Assembly: GCA_020650975.1 (NCBI GenBank)
Contig: JAIPMN010001628.1
Location: 1 to 30,393, forward strand
Length of the DNA: 30,393 nt
From: Apostichopus californicus
Lineage: Eukaryota; Echinodermata; Holothuroidea; Aspidochirotida; Stichopodidae
Direction: 5' to 3'
In this document: positions 21,496 through 30,393 of the stretch, piece after piece
Layout: every line of letters starts with the position of its first letter
Position numbering within the stretch: the stretch's first letter is position 1
Notes under the pieces: model-generated
The model's input: the letters and a program-made list of their open reading frames with translations, nothing else
Told to the model about the DNA's origin: nothing
Database searches by the model: none
Translations under genes and position numbers: made by a program

Positions 21496-21741
21496 CAGGC
21501 GCGTAGCCAGGAATTTGCCAAGGGAGGGGCGAAACTGTTGATTCGGCATGAAGTGTAGAAGAAAATTTTGGCTGAAAATGCCTCCCAGATCGCTGGAAAT
21601 GGCACTTCCCAGGCCTTGTAAGTTGCATCTTAGCATTTTCTCTTTTGAAAATACTAGCGATATCATAAAAACATTGAAAAAAAAAATATGCTCAAGGGGG
21701 GGCGGCTGCCCCCTTCCCCCCCCCCCTTGGCTACGCGCCTG
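21496..21741. mobile_element. short non-autonomous hAT-like element (MITE), 246 bp
   Basis: The ends CAGGCGCGTAGCC and GGCTACGCGCCTG are a perfect 13-bp terminal inverted repeat. A perfect 8-bp duplication AGCTGAGA flanks them (21488-21495 and 21742-21749). Its inside has homopolymer G and C tracts and a segment around GGCACTTCCC that is shared with the 997-bp element at 11014. Superfamily hAT is inferred from the 8-bp duplication and CAG ends. Confidence 0.9.
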
Positions 21742-21749
21742 AGCTGAGA
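21742..21749 (+). repeat. right target-site duplication of short hAT-like element
   Basis: AGCTGAGA, identical to 21488-21495. Confidence 0.85.
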
Positions 21750-23199
21750 TAAAATAGATGATCGTTTGGTTTGCCAGATTGATTTTCGCGTTCCATATAC
21801 AGTACCGATGCCAATCACATAGAAATGACCGACAGGTGAGGAGACCCGAGACGAAGCAAATTGAAATAATATTAGTTTCAAAGTTAAAATCAAGTATCTC
21901 TACAGGCAGCACTGACATCCTGACCATGCACTTACATTTCCAGCGGTAGTCGTCATAAAGGCAAGGCCTGCTAGTAAATGTGGTGTGAAATATTTGAAAA
22001 TTTATCACACTCAGGCTGACAGGGTTGGTGAGTCTGACACAATTACAATGTCGTGTGTCGTCCGTGTGTGTGTGGCCTACAGTATACTGTAACTTTGTTT
22101 TGTTGCGGCATTTGTGCGCCACTACTGGGCAAATCTAACTACAACAACATGTTATCGTATTCATAACGATAGGCCTTAACATAATTCGCCTAGGCTGAGA
22201 ACGTAACACCCATAAGACTGAGTGCAGTATCCGATCCCTGTCTAACTTCTAAGCTTACTCAAAGAATAATTTAAGTTAGTGCACACGTTTTGTGAATCAG
22301 TTTTGAAGTGATTTTGCTTTCCAGAGCCTAATCACTGCATGCCACTGGTTGGTGGGTTTTGCTATTAATATTGTGTTGAACTTGAAGATAGAAAGGCAAG
22401 GCCTGGCCTAGGCTAACTTAGTTTAGGCCTAATTTGTGTTTAAACAAAAAGCCTAGCCAAAGCATTTGACCATGGTAGGAATGTGCCTAAAGTTTGACAT
22501 AAGTAGAATATGCCATTAGACCTAGGCTTTAAGGCTACTGTTGAAATTCATAATATAATTCCCAGTTCAGTAGCCTGCACCTAACGACATAAGTAGTTGC
22601 TACCAATCGGTAACTAGACGAGAGACATTCCATTCTGAACTAGTCTAATTAGGGTATGTATGCATGCCAGTCAAAGCTGATTTTTAAGATTCTCATGTGA
22701 TAACCAGCTTTCTGCTGGAAATGGTGGTCGTCAGTAGGACAACCAGTTCATTTACCCTACATTAAGATTAGAACTGGATTCATTTGTAGGCTAGTAGTAG
22801 TAGTAGAACCTAGGCCTACAATAGGTCCTTATGTTGCATTAACCATCTAGGCCTAGCCATATATTGCTTAACAACAACTAAAAAGATGTTACAGGTAGGT
22901 TGCCTTATCATGCACTGGACTGATGGCAGCCAAGAAAGTTTTGTAAAGAATCAGGACTGATATGTTAATTAAGTTCTTGAACTGTCCAACTAGCTAGCCT
23001 AAACTCAGACGAGGCACATTGTGCTGTGGCATAGAATTTTGACATATATATATATACTGTCATATTGATGGTTGAATTTATATAAATGTAGGCCTTCAGT
23101 TAAATTTTATATTAATGTACATCACAGTGCATTTCTCTCTCTTTTATCCTACAGTAGAAAAAAAACACTGCCCATTTATGCAGGTTGACTGACAGCAAG
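21750..23199 (+). other. 5' flank of the TEX11-like gene
   Basis: Rich in AGGCCTA/CCTAGGC words between about 22170 and 22860. Candidate splice acceptors (TACAG ending at 23154 and TATGCAG ending at 23182) just before the ATG suggest an upstream noncoding exon, whose position I cannot fix. Confidence 0.4.
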
Positions 23200-23236
23200 A
23201 TGGAAGATATCAATGCATTTGTCAGAAAATTAAACA
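23200..23236 (+). CDS. TEX11: TEX11-like exon 1 (start codon)
   Basis: ATG at 23200; encodes MEDINAFVRKLN and a split codon. The donor is GTAAGT at 23237, phase 1, fitting the next exon. No upstream in-frame ATG was considered likely, because the preceding sequence looks like 5' UTR. Confidence 0.68.
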
Positions 23237-26200
23237 GTAAGTGATTTATAACCCATACATTAGTCCCTTCCCTAGCTGTAGCTTTTGCAAACATGCTCAC
23301 AGTTTGTTAATGATTATCTGTCATTGAATATTACTGCATTGACGACATTAATACATAACACTTTCATTGCGTTATTTGCTGTGCTCAGTTTGGCAAAATG
23401 GTAAATTGTAAATCCATCAGTTGTCATTAAACGATTAAAGCTTCATTGTGTTACAATGCCCTGCCCGCCATGTATTCCAAAATTAAGCCAGAATAAAGAA
23501 AAGTGAGGCTTTCTGAAAATATAATCAAATTTTATTCAATAAAGTACTTTCAAGTACAGGAGCTTATTTATGTAAATAAAATCATGTACTTGCAGACAAA
23601 CCTAATTCAAAACTAGGAGAGACAGAAGAGAAACAAGAAAACCCAGACAGTTAACTTAAAAATATTAAACAACTTAGATGTAAACTCCCAAGTGAAAATC
23701 CGACCCTCACACTCAGGACAGCTCTCATGGAAAAACCTAACTTTAAAATCATTCCCACGCCAAACGACAAGAGAATGCATTGCTGCCTGACTGCCCAGCT
23801 GTAAACAAAATAAATTCCAATGCAAGCAGTGCAGTGGCATGAGAGGATGGAATGATTGAATTGTTAACAGATGAGGTGAGGAAGAAAGGTTAATCGTGGG
23901 CCCTGGATGATGTCATGAAATGGTTATGCGAAAGGATTGCATAGTGAGGTGAAATTGGATTAGTAACAATAGTATGGATCAATTAAAAAATGATATTTGA
24001 ATCATTCTTTCAAAGTAGTAATAATAATCAGTAGTTATTTTTACGACACAAAATAATTTATGCAATGTGAAATTGCCACACATGGATAATTTGATGAGAG
24101 TGAAGCTTCATATTTTCCAGGTCAACAAAGGACACACTTCATTCAGTTACTTTTTTTCCCCTTTTTTTTGTTGTTGTTGTTAATTCTGTACCATGCATTT
24201 CCTTGGCATGTTTATTGTTACTGCACATTTCCAATTGTTTATTTTCATCTCTTCCATTTTACTTTCAACAAAGGTCTTGTATCCAAACTTTGTGCGGAGG
24301 ATGACTCATGCAAGTGTGATGGGATTGTCGATCAGCTGATGCTTATGCTAGATAAAGTTCATCAAATGTCTGAAGCAGCTTTACAAAAGCTACCTACTGA
24401 ACAGGAGTTGCAGGTAAATGATAGGTTTACCTTGCCCGCGATGTACTTCATATCACCAATTGAACTGTTTTGTTGTAAAATTTTGTATAGCTATAATATA
24501 GTAGTTTAAGTATAAATATCAACCCTTGTTGCCATGCATAGCAACAAGTATCTGACCTTTTTTAAAGTACATTGCCACAAGAAAATAAATGTATATATCC
24601 ATCGTCTGAAGGTTAACCTTTGGAATGACCCAATTATGGGGGCATGTTTGCAGATATCAACATATCCTATGCTTTTATCTTAAATAGAGCATGAATGAAG
24701 GTGGACTGCATTGTGTAAAATTGTTGAGGATTGATTCAAGGTGATGTAAAGAATTTCAAACATTAATGTAATGTGTGAATCACCTCGGGAGAATAGTCAA
24801 AAACTTGGTCGGATCATTACGTCAAATTTTGATCATGCTAAGGTTTTGTCTTTTTGACGTGAAAAGATACAGAACTTTATCTTTGCATGACCAACCAGAA
24901 TCTACTCCCTTCTTCTGCTTTTGTTTCTCTTTCTCCTCCTTCTCCTCCTCCTCCACCTCTACCTCCTCCCCCTCTTGTTTTTTTGTGGAAGTGTTGAAGC
25001 TGCTGTAGTGGGTTACAGTAGTTATATATAGTCTTATTTTCAGCCATCGTTCATTCATTTCACGTTATACATCTTCTTTGTTTATTGATGTGGTTTAAGT
25101 TTCAGAGCAGCTCGGTGTCATTATGGAATGTTGCTGTGGCTAAAAAGATGAGTGGTTCAGTATCTGACTTATTTGTAGCCAAATGTGAGTACTTAAGGTC
25201 TAACTATCTACCTTAAATGGGGGTGAGCAGTGGGGGATCAGGGGATACAGCTGGTGGGGGGAGGATGGGGGGCCTTAGAAAATATGGGATAAAAAATAGT
25301 GTATTCTAATTTCATTTTCATAATATTGATTAATTGATAAATCTTAAAACCTTAATTATGAGGGGGGTCAAGGGTTGTTGACAAAGTGAAAATCAAACAG
25401 TGGAAGTAAACAACTTCAAAAATGCAAGTTTGTTTTTACTTTCTGTTCGTCGTGGGAACAGATTTTCGTCTTATAAAAATCTGCATTTGGTAATTACCAG
25501 CAAATTAAAGAACATGTTACAGTGGACTACAAAATCAAAGAATAGTAGTTAGCAATAACCAATTGGTTCTATTTAATTGGTTCCAACCTTTTCCCAGCCA
25601 GACACCAATTCATATTTAAATCACATGCTGAAAAAGTGGAAAAGTGCCCCCCCCCCCCATCCGCCACAAAAAGGACAATCATTTTTCAACCTTTGGATGG
25701 AAGTGTGCTTATCAAGCTACACTCATGGGATTTTAGTTCAAACATTACTCAAAATGGGTATTAAAATCAACCAAGAAAAACATGTTAATATCCTCTTTAG
25801 TTGTTCATCAGAACTTCAATACTATAAGTAACATTTTATTCATGATAGTTTTATGTCATGTACAATCTGGCTGATACAGTCAGTTTAGTTTACACAATGT
25901 TTTCTGCTTTTCCTGTTTACTGTTTTTCTCATTTTCTCTTTGCTCCCAGTGAGACATCTAGCTTGTAACATTTCGGTCGCAAGTAGTCTTGGTAACACCA
26001 ACTTCGCAGTCTTGAAACGACACCTCAGTGTGAGTATTTTAATAGAGACAAACCCAACCCTGGTTGTTAAACTTGAATGACATAAATTGAACAGTAAATG
26101 CTTCCCCTGAAGTAAACTCAGTCCATAGTTACATATTCATTTTTGCATACCTGGTTACTATATTAGTTTGATATGTATATATTTCAAATTTGGTAAATCT

Positions 26201-29200
26201 AATAAAAATTGGTGCTACATATGTAAATGAATAATGGAAAAACTGACGGGCAATTTTAGACAATGGAAAAGCGCAAAGAAATTTATGACTAGAAGGGGAT
26301 TCAATCCAGTGACCTCTGGGTAGCAAACATTGGTGCTCCCAGTACAAGACTTATAACAGAGTGCTCAATGTTCACAATGTGATGTAGAAATCCCTATATA
26401 GGTGAGGGTAACTAAGCTAGGGTACAACACTGTCACATCAAGAAATGCCTTCAAACGCAAACGACTAGAGAGGGATTTAAACCAGTGACCTCTGGGTAAC
26501 AAACATTGGTGCTCTCTGTACAAGACTCATAAGAGAGTGATCAATGTTCACAATGTGATGAGGAAACCCCTAGGATACAAAACTGTCACATCAAGAAATG
26601 ACTTCAAATGCAATATGCTTCGCTAGGACCTACTCGTGCACTGTTCAATACAGAAAATGGTATGGTAACTTGCATGGGAACACCTTTGAACACAAACAGT
26701 TGCTCTATGTACAAGGTTTATTACAGAGACTATTTACAGTAGCATGACTGTGTGGATCAATGAACCTAGTAGGTCTGATATATTCTCCTCTCAATGTTCC
26801 TACTTAATATTCAGATGACGAGCAAAGCAGGCAGTGATTGGCTCGGTAAGTAATTTTCAGGGAAACTTACAGAATCAACATGTAAATAATGTTATGATAT
26901 GATGTGATACCATCTAGGCCATAATTGAGGAGGTTTGGAGGAATAGTTGGCTCCTCATAGAGGTTGAGTGTTAATTGTGTTGTATAAATGAAATTTTATT
27001 CATAACTACAATAGCTTATTTATTTAAAAAGTAATTTGGTTTGGGCTGAGGGTGGGGGGGGGGAGACAGAGGCAGGAGGTATGAAGCATAGTTTGTTTGG
27101 TCATCATATAGATTCTTGGAATTTTAATAAATTGTATTGTCAGTTTTGCATTGAAATGTCTATCTACTTCACTTCCCAGAATGTGATAATCCAGAAATGG
27201 CAGATCAGTGCTTGAATCTTGCACTGCAGGTGAGCAACACACTTACTCTTATTGTAAATTGCACCATGGAGTACAAGAGGACATTCTATCTATACAACAA
27301 TGCTTTCTTTGGCAATATGGATGACATCATGGGTGTCCTGGGACACTCATTACATGGCATTGTAGCACATATCTTGTGATATACTTGCACCAAGTTATGT
27401 GTGCTTATAGTAGACACCATCTTGATAGACATATTTGATGAAGATCTTGCTGTAGAAGTACTCAAGCGTTTTGAAGGTGAAGTCAAGGAAACCCTAGTCT
27501 ACAACACACTCTGTTTGAGTGATTCATGAGAAACAACAAAAAATATGACAACAAAATTACATACCTCGGGGAGTAATTTAGTTTTAATATTTGGCGTGGC
27601 AGTTTTGAATGCTCTCTAGCTTATATTTTATAATAAATTTAAAAAAAAAACTATAGTTGCTGTTTACAAAAACTACCACACATCTTTGCATTTATTGTAT
27701 ATCAATTTGACCATTTTGTCTATTATTTTGCGATGCAATACTGGATAAATTATCCCCTGTACCTCCATTCAATTAAAGTCATCCAGCTCTGAGATTTGTT
27801 GAAGTTGAATTTCCTTCCAAAAGATTGGCTATGTAAAATATTTGGATGTTAGGGTTTACACATGCTATGCAATTAAAAAAAATAGTTAAAATACATTGTT
27901 GCATTACTATGATGTAAGGTTAACTTACTTAGGCTATGTGAAACATTACACTTGTAACATAAATAAGATGTTAATTAGTTTCATAGGCTATGTAAAACAT
28001 TACACTTTTAACGTTACTATGATGTTAAGCTTTCATAGGCTATTTGAAACATTACATTGGTAGCAATACTATGATGTTATGGCTATATGAAAAATTACAC
28101 TTGTGTAAACATAACTGTTGTTAGGATTTACAAAGGCTATGTGAAACAATACTCTTGTAACATTAATGACGTTATGGTTTACATAAGCTATGTGAAAAAT
28201 TACACTTGTAACATTACTATGATGTTTATATAGTCTATGTGAAACATTACTCTTGTAAACATTAATGATGTTATAGTTTTAATATAGGCTATGTGAAGCA
28301 TTTCACTTGTAACATTAATGATGTTATGGTTTACATATAGGCTATGTGAAGTATTACACTTGTAACATTAATGATGTTATGGTTTGCAATTAGGCTATGT
28401 GAAACATTACTCTTGTAACATTAATGATGTTATGGTTTACATATAGGCTATGTGAAACATTACACGTGTAACATTAATGATGTTATAGTTTGCATATAGT
28501 CTATGTGAAGCATTACTCTTGTAACATTAATGATGTTATGGTTTACATATAGTCTCTGTGAAACATTACACTTGTAACATTAATGATGTTATAGTTTGCA
28601 ATTAGGCTATATGAGACATTACACTTGTAACATTAATGATGTTATAGTTTGCAATTAGGCTATGTAAGACATTACACATGTAACATTAATGATGTTATAG
28701 TTTGCAATTAGGCTATGTGAGACATTACACATGTAACATTAATGATGTTATAGTTTGCATGTAGGATATGTGAAACATTACTCTTGTAACATTAATGATG
28801 TTATAGTTTGCAATTAGGCTATATGAGACATTACACTTGTAACATTAATGATGTTATAGTTTGCAATTAGGCTATGTGAGACATTACACATGTAACATTA
28901 ATGATGTTATAGTTTGCATGTAGGATATGTGAAACATTACTCTTGTAACATTAATGATGTTATAGTTTGCATATAGTCTATGTGAAGCATTACTCTTGTA
29001 ACATTAATGATGTTATGGTTTACATATAGGCTATGTGAAAAATTACACTTGTAACATTACTATGATGTTTATATAGTCTATGTGAAACATTACTCTTGTA
29101 AACATTAATGATGTTATGGTTTACATATAGGCTATGTGAAACATTACACTTGTAACATTAATGATGTTATAGTTTGCATGTAGGATATGTGAAACATTAC

Positions 29201-30340
29201 TATCTGCCACTCTTTTATATATTTCCTTCTCATGTATCATTATTCATAGATGCTTCATAGTTTAGACTTTACATCCTTGTCATCCGAGGGATTGACTAAA
29301 CAACAAGATATGCCTGAAGCAAGTTGGCTGCAAGACCTACAGAGAGATGCATTCAAAGTCTATTGCTGCAAAGCACAAGTGGTATGAAAACTATCATTTT
29401 AATGTATTCAAATATGTATTAGTGCACAATTAACCCTTTGCTTATTATTTAAGATGAAATACCTACTTAAAGGCATTGAAGACTCGCCCCAAACCGCGTG
29501 CGGCCATCTGAAAAAGTTAACTTTCTGTTGCTTGCAAGTGACGTTTTGTTTATATCGCTACAAAATGCAGACAGCAATGAAACGTGATACCTTGTTATCT
29601 TTAACTGGACCTGAGTGTCCATCGCTGTATTGTATATACACTGTGCTGTGGGTATTGACCGCAGCTGTATGTACTGACTGTACACTAGTGTCTAATTACC
29701 GACAGCAAGCTGTGTGTGTATTTTCTGGGATCGATGGTGGTGTCTAACACTTCTGTTACAACTCATTCGAAACTAGGTCAGATTACCAGCATTAGACGTT
29801 TCTTTTTGCGCAAGTCTTCACACCCTTTAAGTGTAGATGAATTGAGTCCTGGATGCAGGTGGCCTCCTCCTTTTTTCCAAAACTGGAACTTCCTGCAAGC
29901 GTGTTTGTTTGTTACTTTTGCAATGTGTAACTTTAATAACCTACTGTATTAACTAATGTTAGTACTTCATTTTGTGGCATCCTTTGCTAATAATCTTCAT
30001 GTACTGTAACTTACAGAGCTGTACTTTTAGATAGCATTACTGGAGTTGACTTTGTTTTGTTCCTATCCGGGGTCGTGTTTTGCAGTATTTAACTCTGGAA
30101 GTTGTTCTCTTCATCTATAGTGGTGATTTCATTTTGTGTCATCCTTGATATACTGTATTTTCATTATAAAAGTAAATAAAAGGCTACTGATCTGTTTTTA
30201 TATATATATGTATTTTTTTCTCATCTTCCCCCTTTATTATTTCATATCTATCTTTTCAGTGTGTAGCTCATGATGAGTATGAAGGAGCTAATGATTGGAT
30301 CAAGAAAGCAAAGAATCTCGTAGGTGCTCTTCCTCAAGAG
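23200..30340 (+). CDS. TEX11: TEX11/SPO22 (ZIP4-like) meiosis protein, N-terminal part, eight exons
   Basis: The exons are 23200-23236, 24274-24413, 25106-25184, 25950-26029, 26815-26845, 27180-27229, 29250-29381 and 30260-30340. Phases fit at every junction, giving exactly 210 codons before the gene leaves the window. Matches to my knowledge of vertebrate TEX11 in order: a helical N-terminus, LWNVAVAKK, LRHLACNI, GSDWLECDN followed by MADQCLNLAL, DLQRDAFKVYCCKAQV, and then WIKKAKNLVGALPQE. The family (yeast Spo22/Zip4, mammalian TEX11) has TPR-like helices and joins synapsis to crossover formation at meiotic chromosomes. The full vertebrate protein is about 900 residues, so most of it lies to the right. 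Assignment rests on motif order without an alignment. Confidence 0.8.
23237..24273 (+). other. TEX11-like intron 1
   Basis: No gene recognised. A minus-strand open frame (23840 to 23613) contains a CPEC pair and could be a fragment of an old element, but I cannot identify it. Confidence 0.45.
24274..24413 (+). CDS. TEX11: TEX11-like exon 2
   Basis: Acceptor AAAG ending at 24273, donor GTAAAT at 24414. Encodes LVSKLCAEDDSCKCDGIV, then QLMLMLDKVHQMSEAALQ, and ends PTEQELQ: an amphipathic helical segment. The acceptor is AAG rather than CAG, but a T/C-rich tract precedes it. Confidence 0.75.
24414..25105 (+). other. TEX11-like intron 2
   Basis: Holds a CTC-rich simple-sequence stretch at about 24916-24977. 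Nothing else seen. Confidence 0.55.
25106..25184 (+). CDS. TEX11: TEX11-like exon 3
   Basis: Acceptor TTTCAG ending at 25105, donor GTGAGT at 25185. Encodes SSSVSLWNVAVAKKMSGSVS and DLFVAK. The LWNxAVxKK block is a strong TEX11 landmark. Confidence 0.85.
25185..25949 (+). other. TEX11-like intron 3 with G-rich start
   Basis: Near the donor the transcribed strand carries six G runs of four to six (25219-25272). A 10-base C run is at about 25650. No coding sequence seen. Confidence 0.6.
25950..26029 (+). CDS. TEX11: TEX11-like exon 4
   Basis: Acceptor CCCAG ending at 25949, donor GTGAGT at 26030. Encodes LRHLACNISVASSLG, then NTNFAVLKRHLS. (K)LRHxAC directly after the LWN block matches the family. 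Confidence 0.85.
26275..26625 (-). mobile_element. two tandem tRNA-derived (SINE-like) repeat copies
   Basis: The block GACCTCTGGGTAGCAAACAT (from 26311) recurs at about 26487 with the same flanks, a period of roughly 176 bp. Read on the minus strand, each copy has a B-box-like GGATTGAATCC or GGTTTAAATCC preceded by AGAGGTCACT and a GAGCAC-type D-arm. This is the order of a tRNA gene or tRNA-headed SINE. Neither copy folds as an intact tRNA. Confidence 0.6.
26815..26845 (+). CDS. TEX11: TEX11-like exon 5 (31 bp)
   Basis: Acceptor TTCAG ending at 26814, donor GTAAGT at 26846. Encodes MTSKAGSDWL, like the MKTGKGWL block of vertebrate TEX11. This very small exon is supported by phase and by the family match. 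Confidence 0.78.
26846..27179 (+). other. TEX11-like intron 5
   Basis: Contains a G run of about 10 at 27052-27062 with neighbouring G runs. No coding sequence seen. Confidence 0.55.
27180..27229 (+). CDS. TEX11: TEX11-like exon 6 (50 bp)
   Basis: Acceptor CCCAG ending at 27179, donor GTGAGC at 27230. Encodes ECDNPEMADQCLNLALQ, fitting the xADxFxxxA helix that follows WL in TEX11. Confidence 0.8.
27269..27529 (+). pseudogene. frameshifted coding-like relic, unrecognised
   Basis: Frame 1 reads MEYKRTFYLYNNAFFGN and on to a TGA at 27377-27379. The next frame then reads to 27529 and includes VDTILIDIFDEDLAVEVLK and FEGEVKETLVYN. Composition is less AT-rich and more codon-like than the surrounding intron. 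It may be a relic of a transposon or retrocopied gene; I cannot name the family. Confidence 0.3.
27846..29200. repeat. 53-bp minisatellite/satellite array, about 25 copies
   Basis: The unit begins TAGGCTATGTGAAACATTAC, continues ACTTGTAACATTAATGATGT and ends TATAGTTTGCAAT, 53 bp. Copies are decayed on the left (before about 28130) and more uniform to the right. Blocks of several units recur: 28168-28290 resembles 29012-29140, and 28603-28800 resembles 28815-29000. This shows higher-order duplication. The array stops about 49 bp before the exon at 29250. There are no spacers, so it is not a CRISPR array. Confidence 0.95.
29250..29381 (+). CDS. TEX11: TEX11-like exon 7
   Basis: Acceptor CATAG ending at 29249, donor GTATGA at 29382, phase 0 at both ends. 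Encodes MLHSLDFTSLSSEGLTKQ, then ASWLQDLQRDAFKVYCCK ending AQV, like the ERDLFKVLxYQAE segment of TEX11. Confidence 0.82.
29382..30259 (+). other. TEX11-like intron 7, possible dispersed repeat
   Basis: The stretch from about 29460 to 29850 is less AT-rich than its surroundings, begins AAAGGCATTGAAGACTCGCC and has no coding match. It may be a dispersed element, but no terminal repeats were found. Confidence 0.3.
30260..30340 (+). CDS. TEX11: TEX11-like exon 8
   Basis: Acceptor TTTTCAG ending at 30259, donor GTTAGT at 30341, phase 0. Encodes CVAHDEYEGANDWIKKAK, then NLVGALPQE, resembling a TPR-type helix pair. Later exons lie outside the window. Confidence 0.82.
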
Positions 30341-30393
30341 GTTAGTTTACAGATACTCTCTTCTGAAAGAAGAAGGCCCATGTTTACAAGATG

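Noticed and set aside
21430..22122. 230-codon open frame on the minus strand, the longest single open frame in the window
   Set aside because: It runs through the 246-bp hAT-like element and its poly-G/C tracts, shows no domain or repeat of conserved residues, and has no splice context.
24822..25058. Glu/Lys-rich minus-strand protein
   Set aside because: It is the complement of a CTC simple-sequence tract in an intron.
26275..26625. Functional tRNA genes
   Set aside because: B boxes and arms are degenerate and no full cloverleaf can be drawn.
27846..29200. CRISPR-like array
   Set aside because: Repeats are contiguous with no unique spacers, and the setting is an animal intron.

Overview
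This is animal (metazoan) nuclear DNA: short coding exons with GT-AG introns of 0.3 to 3 kb, AT-rich introns, minisatellites and decayed transposons. The gene content (a peroxisomal 2-hydroxyacid oxidase, a scavenger-receptor-cysteine-rich (SRCR) receptor and a TEX11/SPO22-type meiosis gene) and the many AGGCCTA/CCTAGGC words suggest a marine deuterostome, most likely an echinoderm. The phylum is an inference, not something the sequence proves. All three genes lie on the + strand. Exon limits were set by matching reading phase across every junction.

Region 1 (1-6013): the 3' two thirds of a 2-hydroxyacid (glycolate/lactate) oxidase gene of the HAO1 family, in six exons, ending in a Ser-Lys-Leu peroxisomal signal. 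Its introns hold a broken non-LTR retrotransposon end, a decayed partial duplicate of the second exon with an in-frame stop, and a 51-bp minisatellite close to a splice acceptor. Region 2 (6014-9777): no recognised gene; it holds a widely spaced inverted repeat and, just before the next gene, STAT-like and C/EBP-like sites.

Region 3 (9778-17621, with a possible 3' UTR to about 20.2 kb): a complete single-pass receptor of 480 residues with signal peptide, three SRCR domains, transmembrane helix and a cytoplasmic tail carrying two PPxY motifs. All its internal junctions are phase 1, so the domain exons are modular. Its first intron carries a 997-bp non-autonomous hAT-like element with a perfect 8-bp target duplication. 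A 246-bp relative with its own 8-bp duplication lies at 21496-21741.

Region 4 (23200-30393): the first eight coding exons (210 codons) of a gene resembling TEX11/SPO22 (ZIP4-like meiotic TPR protein), running off the right edge. Its introns contain a tandem pair of tRNA-derived repeats, G-rich tracts, a frameshifted coding-like relic and a large 53-bp satellite array.

The three genes have unrelated jobs (peroxisomal metabolism, cell-surface recognition, meiosis) and nothing suggests that they act together. I found no clear new multi-gene system. The best leads are the SRCR receptor's tail, the duplicated HAO exon, the hAT pair and the closeness of minisatellites to exon edges.
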